Source of the DNA: Mesorhizobium sp. M2E.F.Ca.ET.219.01.1.1
GTDB lineage: Bacteria; Pseudomonadota; Alphaproteobacteria; Rhizobiales; Rhizobiaceae
DNA length: 64,000 nucleotides
NCBI RefSeq assembly: GCF_004016445.2
Contig: NZ_SADT02000001.1
Location: 1,097,630-1,161,629 of the forward strand
Direction: 5' to 3'
Shown here: positions 1 to 10,620 of the stretch, piece by piece
Layout: each line of letters opens with the position of its first letter
How positions within the stretch are numbered: the stretch's first letter is position 1
Program-made: the position numbers and the translations under genes
The notes under the pieces: model-generated
Told to the model about the DNA's origin: nothing
The model's database searches: none
What the model saw: the letters and a program-made list of their open reading frames with translations, nothing else

Positions 1-1263
<1,263 letters not shown>

Positions 1264-1276
1264 TCGGCCGCCGCGC

Positions 1277-2482
<1,206 letters not shown>

Positions 2483-3286
2483 TTATGCAGCTTTCCCTTT
2501 GGCGGTCCCCTGATGCGCCGCCTTGGTGCGGGCCTGCAGGTCGCGCAATGTCTTCAGCTCGAGTTCCGTCGGCGGCGTTGTCTCGTCAAGGGCCTCGGCG
2601 AATTTTACGATCCAGCCACAAGTCTCCTGCACCTGCTCGCGGCTGACGCCTGGATGCAGCGACACGACGGTGAACTCCTTGGTCACCGGGTCCGGCTTCC
2701 AGATGGCGAGGTCGGTGATCAAAAGCGTCGGGCCGGCGGTGTTAATGCCGAGCCGCCGGCGATGATCGCCGCCTTCGCCATGGCCGAAGGAGGTGAAGAA
2801 GTCGATCTTTTCGACCATGCCGCGCTTCGACTGCGCCATGGTGATGTAGACCTGTCTCGACGAGGTGGCGATTTCCGGCGCGCCGCCGCCGCCGGGCAGG
2901 CGGGTCTTGGGATGCGCATAGTCGCCGATGACGGTGGTGTTGATGTTGCCGAACTTGTCGAGCTGGGCGGCGCCCAGGAAGCCGATCGAGATACGGCCGC
3001 CCTGCAGCCAATAGCGGAACATCTCCGGCACTGCGACGGTGGTGACCGCCGTCTCGCACAATTCGCCGTCGCCGATCGACAGCGGCAAAACGTCGGGCGC
3101 GGTACCGATGGTGCCGCTCTCATAGATCAGCGTGATGTCGGGCGCATGCGTCAGCCGCGCGACGTTGCAGGCGGCCGATGGCGCGCCGATGCCGACGAAG
3201 CAGACGTCGTCGCTTTTCAAGGCGCGGCTGGCGGCGATCGTCATCATCTCGTTTGGGCTGAAACCCAGATCCTTCGTGTCGCTCAT
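2483..3286 (-). CDS. pcaJ: 3-oxoadipate CoA-transferase, beta subunit
   Basis: Subunit B of the enzyme that moves CoA from succinyl-CoA to 3-oxoadipate. It has 267 residues from ATG 3286, which overlaps the pcaI stop (ATGA), so the subunits are coupled. A longer frame continues upstream but would lie wholly inside pcaI. The segment LIYESGTIG carries the Glu expected to form the glutamyl-CoA intermediate (inferred from the family). Both subunits are longer than the classic Pseudomonas PcaIJ and resemble the glutaconate/IpdAB-like branch of family I CoA-transferases. The role is assigned mainly from the neighbouring pcaF, pobA and PcaR-type regulator. Confidence 0.85.
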   Translation of the reverse strand: MSDTKDLGFSPNEMMTIAASRALKSDDVCFVGIGAPSAACNVARLTHAPDITLIYESGTIGTAPDVLPLSIGDGELCETAVTTVAVPEMFRYWLQGGRISIGFLGAAQLDKFGNINTTVIGDYAHPKTRLPGGGGAPEIATSSRQVYITMAQSKRGMVEKIDFFTSFGHGEGGDHRRRLGINTAGPTLLITDLAIWKPDPVTKEFTVVSLHPGVSREQVQETCGWIVKFAEALDETTPPTELELKTLRDLQARTKAAHQGTAKGKAA

Positions 3287-4140
3287 GCGGCTTTCCTCAG
3301 ATGCTCGACGCGGCTGGCAAAGTCGTCGGCGCTGCTCTCGATAACATTCTTCTGCATCCATGCCTGGAAGCGGTCGCGGTCGGCGGCGATCTCGTCCCAT
3401 TCGAGATAGGCGGCGTTGTCACGCTCATAATAGCCATGCGTGTAGGAGGGATGCGAGCCGCCCGGCACGACGGAAATCGCCGCAATCGTCCAGCTTGGCA
3501 ACACGGTGAGGTTGGGGTGGAGGTCGTCGAAATTGTCGACCACCTCCTCGACCGTCACGACCGCGCGCTTTGCCGCCAGCACCGCTTCCTTCTGGATGCC
3601 GATGATGCCCTCGACCAGCACATTGCCTTTCCGGTCCGCCTTCTGCGCGTGGACGAAGGTGACGTCGGGCCTTATCGCCGGAACGGCGGCCAGCGCCTCG
3701 CCGGTGAAGGGGCAAGTGACCGATTTGATGTTCGGATTGACCGAAGCGAGACCGGCGCCGCGATAGCCGCGGAACACCGCGCAGGGCAAGCCGGCGGCGC
3801 CCGCCTCATAGGCGTTGGCCATGCCGGCGTGGCTGTGCTCCTCGACCTCGATCGACCGCGGAAAGCCGTTCTCGATGGCGTCGCGGGCGCGTCGCAGCAG
3901 GCCGACGCCCGGATTGCCGACATAGGAGAAGATTATCTTCTTCGCCATGCCCATGCCGATCATCTGGTCGTAGATCAGGTCGGGCGTCATGCGGATGAGA
4001 GTGAGGTCGCGAAAGCCCTGGCGGATCGCCTCATGCGCGGCGGCGGTCGGGATCAAATGAGTGAAGCCCTCGAAGGCGACTGTGTCGCCGTCATGCAGGT
4101 TTTCCGCGACCGCCTCTCTCAGCGGCAGGAACTTGACCAT
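3283..4140 (-). CDS. pcaI: 3-oxoadipate CoA-transferase, alpha subunit
   Basis: First gene of the pcaIJF operon. It has 285 residues from ATG 4138-4140, preceded on its strand by GGAG about five bases upstream. An in-frame extension to 4212 was rejected because it would run through the operator. The N-terminal GFTHLIPTAAAHEAIRQG region and the later GNPGVG and CPFTGEALAA segments fit the alpha subunit of a CoA-transferase. At 285 residues it is longer than the roughly 230 of Pseudomonas PcaI, which points to the glutaconate-CoA-transferase-like variant. A PcaR-type palindrome lies 26-40 bp upstream of the start, so pathway-intermediate control is likely. Confidence 0.85.
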   Translation of the reverse strand: MVKFLPLREAVAENLHDGDTVAFEGFTHLIPTAAAHEAIRQGFRDLTLIRMTPDLIYDQMIGMGMAKKIIFSYVGNPGVGLLRRARDAIENGFPRSIEVEEHSHAGMANAYEAGAAGLPCAVFRGYRGAGLASVNPNIKSVTCPFTGEALAAVPAIRPDVTFVHAQKADRKGNVLVEGIIGIQKEAVLAAKRAVVTVEEVVDNFDDLHPNLTVLPSWTIAAISVVPGGSHPSYTHGYYERDNAAYLEWDEIAADRDRFQAWMQKNVIESSADDFASRVEHLRKAA

Positions 4141-4165
4141 CTCCAGGCTCCCTAGATTCAAAAAA

Positions 4166-4180
4166 GTTCGTATTGCGAAC
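4166..4180. promoter_or_regulatory. PcaR/PobR-type IclR operator
   Basis: The 15-bp inverted repeat GTTCGTATTGCGAAC has perfect 5-bp arms (GTTCG/CGAAC). It sits in the 108-bp space between divergent pcaI and the IclR-family gene. It closely resembles the 15-bp sites known for PcaR, PcaU and PobR regulators of aromatic catabolism (GTTCG-N5-CGMAC type). Binding by the adjacent IclR protein is inferred. Confidence 0.7.
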
Positions 4181-4248
4181 ATGTGTTTTATATAAGATAC
4201 TTTTAGCTCCAAACTTTGCCTCGAGTCAACGCTGGCCTGGAGAGGTTC

Positions 4249-5019
4249 GTGGAAGAGGAATCGATCTCACGCGATCATGTCGGCTCGCTGGAACGGGGCC
4301 TCACGGTGATGGAAATCCTCGCGCGCCATCCGGCCGGCATGACGCTGACCGAGATGGCCGAAGAGGCTGACCTGACCCGCGCAGGCGCCCGCCGCTTTCT
4401 GCTGACGTTGGTCGCCACGGGTTATGCGACGCAGTCCGGCCGGCTGTTCTCGCTGTCGCCGCGTCTCTTGACCGTCGCGCGGACCTGGCTCGGCGGAGCA
4501 TCGCTTTGGACCTTCGCCGCGCCCATTATGCGCGAGGTAGCGGGGAAATTCGACGAAGCCTGCAATGCGGCGGTGCTGTCGGGCGAGGACGTCGTCTATG
4601 TTGCGCGCATTCCCGGACGGCGAATCTTGAGCGTCGCGCTCGATGTCGGCACCAGGCTGCCGGCCTATTGCACGTCGATGGGGCGCGTGCTGCTTTCCGG
4701 CCTGGCGGCGGACGATTTAAAGGCCTTCCTTGCGCAAGCGACCATCGAACGGCGAACGCCGAAGACGATCACCAGCCGGGCCGCGCTCGGCAAGGCCATC
4801 GAAAGGGCGAGGGCGGACGGCTTCGCCATCGTCGACGAGGAGCTGGAGCCCGGCCTGCGCTCGATCGCGGTGCCGATCGTCGATCGCGCCGGCCGCACAG
4901 TCGCCGCCATCAATGTCTCGACGCAGTCGGCGCGTTTCTCGGTCGAGGCGATGGAGCGCGACATCCTGCCGGTGCTGCGGCAGGCAAAGCAGCGGGTGGA
5001 GGAGTTCTTCTTCGTTTAA
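4249..5019 (+). CDS. pcaR: IclR-family regulator of the pca operon (PcaR-like)
   Basis: A transcription factor with an N-terminal winged helix (about residues 10-70, LERGLTVMEILARHPAGMTL) and a C-terminal IclR effector domain (CTSMGRVLLSG, then DEELEPGLRSIAVPI). I chose GTG 4249 (256 residues) because GGAGAGG lies just upstream at 4239-4245; a TTG at 4216 gives an 11-residue extension without a good ribosome site. It is divergent from pcaI, and the intergenic palindrome matches PcaR/PobR-type sites. By analogy it would activate pcaIJF in response to a pathway intermediate. PobR or PcaU are alternative names within the same subfamily. Confidence 0.82.
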   Translation: MEEESISRDHVGSLERGLTVMEILARHPAGMTLTEMAEEADLTRAGARRFLLTLVATGYATQSGRLFSLSPRLLTVARTWLGGASLWTFAAPIMREVAGKFDEACNAAVLSGEDVVYVARIPGRRILSVALDVGTRLPAYCTSMGRVLLSGLAADDLKAFLAQATIERRTPKTITSRAALGKAIERARADGFAIVDEELEPGLRSIAVPIVDRAGRTVAAINVSTQSARFSVEAMERDILPVLRQAKQRVEEFFFV

Positions 5020-5060
5020 AGGTCGGTCGAGGCGTGTTGACGCTTCATTTCAGATGCGCT

Positions 5061-5093
5061 AATGAACAGGACTATACAGGTTCATTGAACAGG
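5061..5093. promoter_or_regulatory. Repeats upstream of the GntR gene, probable autoregulatory operator
   Basis: Just upstream of the GntR start there is an inverted repeat, AATGAAC (5061-5067) and GTTCATT (5080-5086), around a central ACTATACAG. TGAACAGG also occurs as a direct repeat at 5063-5070 and 5086-5093. HutC-type GntR regulators usually bind short AT-centred palindromes in their own promoters, so this is the likely operator for the operon. That assignment is an inference. Confidence 0.45.
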
Positions 5094-5100
5094 TATCGAT

Positions 5101-5826
5101 ATGGCCCGTCGCGCGATGCAGCTCTCTCCCGGCACGGGCAAGCCCGAGCAAATCGCGACGGTCCTGGAGCATGAGATCCGCTCCGGCGTGCTCGGCTTCG
5201 GCGACCGCCTGCAGAGCGAGAACGAGCTCGTCCAGCGCTTCTCCGTCAGCCGCAACACGATCCGCAAGGGGCTCGAGGAACTGTCGAGCCGGGGCCTTAT
5301 CACCACCAAGGTCGGCATCGGCTCCTTCGTCACCTTCGACGGCATGCCGGTCGACGACGCGATCGGCTGGTCGCGCGCGCTTGCCAATGCGGGTGCCAAT
5401 GCCGAGACCCGCACCTTGCGGCTCGAGATCATCGAGGACGCGGAGCTGGCGGCCAGGCTCGGGGTCGAGAGCCCATCCTTCATCGCCGTCGACCGCGCCC
5501 GCACCAATGCCGATGACGGCCACGCCATTTCGATCGAGCGCAGCCGCCTGCCGCTATCGCCTGAACTGGAAGACATTCCCCTGCGCGGCCTGCGCGAAGG
5601 CACGCTGCACCAGACGCTGCGCGGGGCAGGGCTTATTCCCGATCACGGCGAGGAATGGGTCGACATCGAGATGCTGAGCGCGGCCGACGCCGCGATCCTA
5701 GCCTGCGCGCCGGGCACACCGTTCCTGCGCACCCGCCGCCTGACGCGCGCCGCCGACGGACGCGCCATCGAATTCGTCACCAGTCTGCTCAACCCGGCGC
5801 ATTTCGCGCTGCATCTGGAGTTCTGA
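5101..5826 (+). CDS. GntR-family regulator, HutC/UTRA type
   Basis: A 241-residue one-component regulator. Residues about 15-80 form the GntR winged helix (ENELVQRFSVSRNTIRKGLEEL, then GLITTKVGIGSFV). The remainder is a UTRA ligand-binding domain ending in RAIEFVTSLLNPAHFALHLEF. It is the first gene of a seven-gene run; the next gene starts 2 bp after its stop. Repeats just upstream suggest autoregulation. UTRA ligands are usually the imported substrate or a phosphorylated intermediate, so the effector is probably made by the glycohydrolase/kinase pair that follows. Confidence 0.88.
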   Translation: MARRAMQLSPGTGKPEQIATVLEHEIRSGVLGFGDRLQSENELVQRFSVSRNTIRKGLEELSSRGLITTKVGIGSFVTFDGMPVDDAIGWSRALANAGANAETRTLRLEIIEDAELAARLGVESPSFIAVDRARTNADDGHAISIERSRLPLSPELEDIPLRGLREGTLHQTLRGAGLIPDHGEEWVDIEMLSAADAAILACAPGTPFLRTRRLTRAADGRAIEFVTSLLNPAHFALHLEF

Positions 5827-5828
5827 GC

Positions 5829-6860
5829 ATGGCGGGGGAGGCGATAGATCGGGCAATGGGCGCGCTGGTCGGCGGGGCGCTTGGCGATGCGCTGGGCATG
5901 CCGACGCAGCTTCTGTCGCCGGGCCGCATCGTCGAGCTTTACGGCCATGTCGAGGGTTTCGTCGCGCCTTCCGACGACCATCCGGTGTCGAAGGGGCTGC
6001 CGGCCGGCGCGATCACCGACGACACCGAGCAGGCGCTGCTGCTTGGCCGCATCCTGGTCGAGTCCGGCGAGCGTTTCGACCATGCGCGCTGGGTCAACGC
6101 GCTGCTTGACTGGGAGCGCGACGTCAAGGCGCGCGGGAGCTACGACCTGCTCGGACCATCGACCAAGCGCGCCATCGATGCCATCAACAGCGGCGTGCCG
6201 GCCGAAGAGGCCGGGCGCGGCGGCGACACCAATGGCGCGGCGATGCGCATCGGGCCGGTCGGCATCATGATGCCGCCGGAGCCGCTTGGCGCGCTGGTCG
6301 CCAAGGTGGCGGAAACCTGCCGGGCCACGCACAACACATCGATCGCAATAGCTTCCGCTAGTGCCGTTGCCGCCGCTGTCAGCCTCGGCGTCTCGGGCGG
6401 CGACTGGCGCGCCGCTTGCGGCCATGCCGTCGCGGCGGCGGGGCTCGGCGCCAGCCTTGGCCATTGGGTCACCGGCGGCGACATCGCCGCCCGTATTGCC
6501 TGGGCGCAGGAGCTTGTCCGCGGCAAGGCAGAGAAGGAAGCGATCACGCTGATCGTCGACCTGGTCGGCACCGGCGTCGCCAGCCAGGAATCGGTGCCGG
6601 CCGCCTTCGCGGTGCTGGAGGTCGCGCAAGGCGATGCCTGGCGGGCTGCCGTGATTGCCGCCAATCTCGGCGGCGATACCGACACGATCGGGGCGATTGC
6701 CGCCGGTATGGCGGGTGCCTGCGCCGGCCTGTCGAAGCTGCCGCAGGATCGCATCGCCGAACTGAAAGGCATCGACATCGCGGAGGTCCGCGCGCTGGCT
6801 GCGGATCTGGTCGCGGCACGCGGCTCCAAATCCGGCCCGGGCAAGGAGGACGCCGCATGA
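5829..6860 (+). CDS. ADP-ribosylglycohydrolase-family protein
   Basis: A 343-residue member of the ADP-ribosyl-GH (DraG/ARH) fold. The N-terminal GALVGGALGDALGMPTQ is followed by the metal-binding TDDTEQALLLGR, and the C-terminal metal motif GGDTDTIGAIAAGMAGA is intact, so both dinuclear Mg sites look functional. The family removes ADP-ribose from proteins or hydrolyses other N- or O-ribosides. It overlaps the PfkB kinase gene by ATGA and lies in an operon with an importer. That context suggests hydrolysis of an imported glycoside rather than protein de-ADP-ribosylation. This reading is inference, and the substrate is unknown. Nothing related to nitrogenase regulation (DraT) is nearby. Confidence 0.85.
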   Translation: MAGEAIDRAMGALVGGALGDALGMPTQLLSPGRIVELYGHVEGFVAPSDDHPVSKGLPAGAITDDTEQALLLGRILVESGERFDHARWVNALLDWERDVKARGSYDLLGPSTKRAIDAINSGVPAEEAGRGGDTNGAAMRIGPVGIMMPPEPLGALVAKVAETCRATHNTSIAIASASAVAAAVSLGVSGGDWRAACGHAVAAAGLGASLGHWVTGGDIAARIAWAQELVRGKAEKEAITLIVDLVGTGVASQESVPAAFAVLEVAQGDAWRAAVIAANLGGDTDTIGAIAAGMAGACAGLSKLPQDRIAELKGIDIAEVRALAADLVAARGSKSGPGKEDAA

Positions 6861-7831
6861 CCGGGCGGCTCGTCCATGTCGGCAGCGCGGTGGTGGATTA
6901 CGTCTACCGCATCGATGCGTTGCCGGCGGCCGGCACGGAAAAGACAGCGTCAGCTTACGCCCGCGTCGCCGGCGGCGGCTTCAACATGATGGTCGCGGCA
7001 AGCCGCACCGGCATGAAAGTTGTGTTCGGCGGCCAGCTCGGGACCGGGCCGGACGGAGACTTCCTGCGCGCCGCTTTCGCCGCTGAAGGCATCGAGACGC
7101 TGACGCCGCCGTCGCCCTTCATGGACAGCGGCAATTGCGTCGCCATGATCAGCGGCGACGCGGAGCGAACCTTCGTCTCCTGGCCGGGCGCCGAGAGCCG
7201 GCTAACGCCAGACACGATGAAGCCGGTACAAGCCGTTCCCGGCGATTGGGTTTTCACCTCGGGCTATACGCTGAGCTATCCCGGCAGCCGGGATGCGCTG
7301 ACCGACTGGATCGAGGCGCTGCCGGCCGGCATTCCTTTCGTCTTCGACCCGACACCGGTGATCGCCGATATTCCGCGCCCGATCCTGGACAGGGTGCTGG
7401 CGCGTACGACCTGGTTGAGCTGCAACACCAATGAAGCAGCCGAAATAGCGGGCGCCGGCGACGCCCAGACCGTCGCCATACGATTGCTGGCCGAGCATTG
7501 CCCCAGCGCCGAAGGTGTCGTCATCCGCGCCGGCGCGCATGGCTGCCTGGTGCGCATGGCCGATGGCGGCACCCGCGCGGTTCCCGGTTTCAAGGTGGAG
7601 GCGGTCGACACGAACGGGGCCGGCGACACGCATATCGGCGCCTTCGTCAGCGCGTTGTCGCGAGGCATGTCGCCCTGCGAGGCGGCCCGGTATGCCAACG
7701 CGGCCGCCGCGCTTTCCGTCACCCGCCATGGCGGGTCTTCGGCGCCGACCAATTTCGAAATCCAGGAATTCCTGGCTGAGCGCGGCGAAGCGACGACCGC
7801 GCCTGGCCGGGCGGAAGCGACTGCAACTTAA
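6857..7831 (+). CDS. PfkB-family sugar kinase
   Basis: A 324-residue ribokinase-like kinase. The N-terminal substrate motif is GGGFNMMVAASRTG, and the C-terminal signature DTNGAGDTHIGAF contains the catalytic Asp in the NGAGD anion hole. It starts inside the stop of the glycohydrolase gene (ATGA), so the two products are probably made in step. The expected reaction is ATP-dependent phosphorylation of a sugar or nucleoside released by the preceding enzyme; ribose is a natural guess, but the sequence does not show the substrate. The importer binding-protein gene follows after 38 bp. Confidence 0.88.
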   Translation: MTGRLVHVGSAVVDYVYRIDALPAAGTEKTASAYARVAGGGFNMMVAASRTGMKVVFGGQLGTGPDGDFLRAAFAAEGIETLTPPSPFMDSGNCVAMISGDAERTFVSWPGAESRLTPDTMKPVQAVPGDWVFTSGYTLSYPGSRDALTDWIEALPAGIPFVFDPTPVIADIPRPILDRVLARTTWLSCNTNEAAEIAGAGDAQTVAIRLLAEHCPSAEGVVIRAGAHGCLVRMADGGTRAVPGFKVEAVDTNGAGDTHIGAFVSALSRGMSPCEAARYANAAAALSVTRHGGSSAPTNFEIQEFLAERGEATTAPGRAEATAT

Positions 7832-7869
7832 CAAGCCCGTCAATCGGGCAAACAATGAGAGGAAATATC

Positions 7870-8934
7870 ATGCGCATGCCCAGACTGACCGCTTTCCTGA
7901 CGGCCACCGCCGTCTTTGTCTCCGCCTTCACACTGGCCGCACAAGCCGCCGAGGAAGTGCATGTGCTCAACTGGAAAGGCTACGGCGCCGACGAGCCGTG
8001 GGCGGTCGCCAATTTCGAGAAGGCGACCGGCTTCAAGGTGGTCAACGACTTCTTCAACTCCGAACAGGAGATGCTGACCAAGATCCGCACCAATCCCGGC
8101 CTCTATGACGTCGTCATGATCAACGCCGCCTTCAACGACCAGGCGATGGCCGGCAAGCTGATCCAGCCGATCGACGTCTCGAAGCTTTCCAACTACGCCG
8201 ACATCGCCAAGGACAAGGCCGGCTCGCCGATGCTCAACCATGACGGCAAGGTCTATGGCGTGCCGTGGGTGTGGGGCCTGACGGCTCTCGCCATCAACGA
8301 CAAGTCCTTCGACAAGCCGCCGACGAGCATCGCCGAGATGTGGGATCCCGCGCATAAGGGCCGCGTCATCATCCGCGACGACGCCGTCGAGGCGGTGCAG
8401 TTCGGCGCGATCGCTTCGGGGCAGAACATCAACGACATCAAGGACATGGACGCGGTCAAGGCGAAGCTCACCTCGCTGATGCCGCAGGTCAAGACCTTCT
8501 GGAGCTCTGAGAACGACTGGAACCAGATGGTCGCCTCCAACCAGATCGACATCGGCACCTATTGGAGCGGTTCGGCCGACCGCGCCAAGACGCATTTCAA
8601 GCTGCCGGTCTCGCTGGTCATCCCGCAGGAAGGCGCAGTCGCCTGGCTCGACGCCTTCTCGATCCCCGTCGGCTCCAAGAACGTCGCCGGCGCCGAGGCC
8701 TTCATCAACTACATGATCGATCCGAAATTCTATGTCGAATGGGTCACCAAGGTCGGCGCGCCGGTTTCGGCCAACACCAAGGCGGTCGACGCGCTGCCCG
8801 AGGACGCCTTCAACCGCAAGGTCATGGGCAGCCCGGACGTCGCCAAGCGTATCCAGTTCCAGGCGCCGGTCACCGACGCGCAGCGCGAGAAGTACCTGGC
8901 GCTGTGGCAGGAACTGAAGGTCAACGTGAAGTAA
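7870..8934 (+). CDS. ABC transporter periplasmic binding protein, polyamine type
   Basis: A 354-residue secreted protein. The signal peptide is about residues 1-28 (RLTAFLTATAVFVSAFTLAAQAA), followed by a PotD-like domain opening HVLNWKGYGADEPWAVANFE. I chose ATG 7870 because GAGAGGAAA lies at 7858-7865; the ATG at 7855 has no such site. The family binds spermidine, putrescine and other organic cations. The neighbouring glycohydrolase and sugar kinase make a glycosylated cation or amine a reasonable ligand, which is inference. The two permeases and the ATPase follow in order. Confidence 0.87.
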   Translation: MRMPRLTAFLTATAVFVSAFTLAAQAAEEVHVLNWKGYGADEPWAVANFEKATGFKVVNDFFNSEQEMLTKIRTNPGLYDVVMINAAFNDQAMAGKLIQPIDVSKLSNYADIAKDKAGSPMLNHDGKVYGVPWVWGLTALAINDKSFDKPPTSIAEMWDPAHKGRVIIRDDAVEAVQFGAIASGQNINDIKDMDAVKAKLTSLMPQVKTFWSSENDWNQMVASNQIDIGTYWSGSADRAKTHFKLPVSLVIPQEGAVAWLDAFSIPVGSKNVAGAEAFINYMIDPKFYVEWVTKVGAPVSANTKAVDALPEDAFNRKVMGSPDVAKRIQFQAPVTDAQREKYLALWQELKVNVK

Positions 8935-8962
8935 TCGATGTCTTTCGGGGAGGAGAGGCAGA

Positions 8963-9832
8963 ATGGCTGACCAGCTTGCGATCGGTTCGCGCCGCGGACT
9001 GAGGCCGGCCCTGCCGCTTCTCCTTCCGGCCTATCTGTGGCTGACGGTGGCGATCTTCCTGCCGCTGTCGGCCATGGTGTTCTTCTCCTTCATGACCGAC
9101 CTGCCGCTGGCCGGAAAGGAGTGGTCGTTCACGCTCGGCAATTACGCGGCGTTCTTTTCGCAAAGCCTCTATTCGACGCTCCTCTTCGCGTCGCTGCGGC
9201 TCGGCCTCGAAGTGACGCTGTGGTGCGTCGTCATCGGCTATCCGGCGGCCTATGTGCTAGCCAAGGTGCTGAAAGGGCGCAGCCGCGAAGCGATCTTCCT
9301 GCTCGTCATCCTGCCCTTCTGGTCGAACGGGCTGGTGCGCATCTTCTCCTGGGCGATGGTGCTGCGCGAAGGCGGCATCCTCGACACAGCGCTCAACGCG
9401 GTGCTGCCGTTCAAGATCAACATCGATCTCATGTATTCCTATCCGGCCGTCATCATCGGCCTGGTGCACTCCTATGTGCCCTACATGGTGCTGACCTGTT
9501 ATCTGACGTTGCAGGCCATCGACGACTCGCTGATCGAGGCGGGGCGTTCGCTCGGCGCATCGCGGCGGCAAGTGCTGTGGCGCGTCATCATCCCGCTGTC
9601 GATGCCAGGGCTGATCGCCGGTGCCGCGCTTATCTTCGTACCGGTCGTCGGCTCTTTCATGGAGCCGCGCATCCTCGGCGGCCGCACCGGCACTTTCTAC
9701 GGCACGGTCATCGAGGACCAGTTTGTCGCCGTCTTCAACTGGCCGCTGGGCGCAGCACTTTCCTTCATCCTGCTCGCCGTCGTGCTGATCATTCTGGCGC
9801 TGGCCGCGCCCGTCCTACGGAGGGCCGGCTGA
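8963..9832 (+). CDS. ABC transporter permease, PotB type
   Basis: A 289-residue inner-membrane protein with about six hydrophobic segments. The permease (EAA) loop is in EAGRSLGASRRQVLWRVIIP, which contacts the ATPase. The start has GGGGAGGAGAGG upstream. Its TGA overlaps the ATG of the second permease. With the next gene it would form the heterodimeric channel of a spermidine/putrescine-type importer. Confidence 0.88.
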   Translation: MADQLAIGSRRGLRPALPLLLPAYLWLTVAIFLPLSAMVFFSFMTDLPLAGKEWSFTLGNYAAFFSQSLYSTLLFASLRLGLEVTLWCVVIGYPAAYVLAKVLKGRSREAIFLLVILPFWSNGLVRIFSWAMVLREGGILDTALNAVLPFKINIDLMYSYPAVIIGLVHSYVPYMVLTCYLTLQAIDDSLIEAGRSLGASRRQVLWRVIIPLSMPGLIAGAALIFVPVVGSFMEPRILGGRTGTFYGTVIEDQFVAVFNWPLGAALSFILLAVVLIILALAAPVLRRAG

Positions 9833-10620
9833 TGGCGACGACGCGCATGCTCGAAGGGCTCGGGCGCTTCTACATCGCGCTTTTGCTCGGCTTCCTCTAT
9901 TTGCCGATCATCATCATGGCTGCGATGTCCTTCAATGCCTCGCCCTTCTACCAATTGCCGTTCGAGTGGACGACGGACTGGTACGCCTCCCTCTGGCAGA
10001 ACGACCAGTTGATCGCGGCGACCTGGAACAGCATCGAGATCGCGGTCATCACCACTTTGATCTCGACGGTGCTTGGCTCGATGGCCTCGCTCGCGCTCTA
10101 TCGCTACGAGTTCCGCGGCAAGAAAGTCCTGCAAGCGCTGCTCTTCCCGCCGATCGCCATTCCGTGGCTGATCACCGGCACGGCGATGCTGATCTTCTTC
10201 TTCGGCGTCGGCATCGGGCGAGGTCTGGTGGCCATCCTGCTCGGCCATGTCGCGCTGGCGCTGCCTTATGTGATCGTCGTCGTCTCGGCGCGGCTGCAGA
10301 CCTTCGCGCCTGAACTGGAAGAGGCGGCGCGCTCGCTCGGCGCCAACCAGTGGCAGGTGACCATGCGGGTGACCTTGCCCTGGATCATGCCCGGTGTGAT
10401 CGCCGGCGGGCTGTTCGCCTTCGCCGTGTCGTTCGACCAGTTCGTGGTCTCCTACTTTCTGTCGACGCCCGGCCAGACGACGCTGCCGGTTGAGATCTAT
10501 GCCGCGATCCGCAAAGGCTTCACGCCCGAGATCAACGCGGTCTCGACGATCATCATTGTGGTGTCGATGGCGCTGATGCTGCTCACGGCGCGCTTCTTCA
10601 AATTCGGCGGAGAGAAATAA
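9832..10620 (+). CDS. ABC transporter permease, PotC type
   Basis: A 262-residue membrane protein, the second channel subunit. Hydrophobic segments begin with YIALLLGFLYLPIIIMAAMS, and the EAA loop reads EEAARSLGANQWQVTMRVTLP. It begins in the stop of the first permease (TGATG), and its TAA overlaps the ATG of the ATPase gene (TAATG). The tight coupling indicates balanced subunit synthesis. No unusual residue was noticed. Confidence 0.88.
   Translation: MATTRMLEGLGRFYIALLLGFLYLPIIIMAAMSFNASPFYQLPFEWTTDWYASLWQNDQLIAATWNSIEIAVITTLISTVLGSMASLALYRYEFRGKKVLQALLFPPIAIPWLITGTAMLIFFFGVGIGRGLVAILLGHVALALPYVIVVVSARLQTFAPELEEAARSLGANQWQVTMRVTLPWIMPGVIAGGLFAFAVSFDQFVVSYFLSTPGQTTLPVEIYAAIRKGFTPEINAVSTIIIVVSMALMLLTARFFKFGGEK

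Noticed and set aside
2513..4155. Long plus-strand frames opposite pcaJ and pcaI
   Set aside because: They are antisense shadows; the coding strand has conserved CoA-transferase blocks and coupled starts.
9037..10620. A 527-codon frame suggesting fused permeases
   Set aside because: The first half is an out-of-phase reading of the PotB-type gene; the real PotC-type gene starts at 9832.
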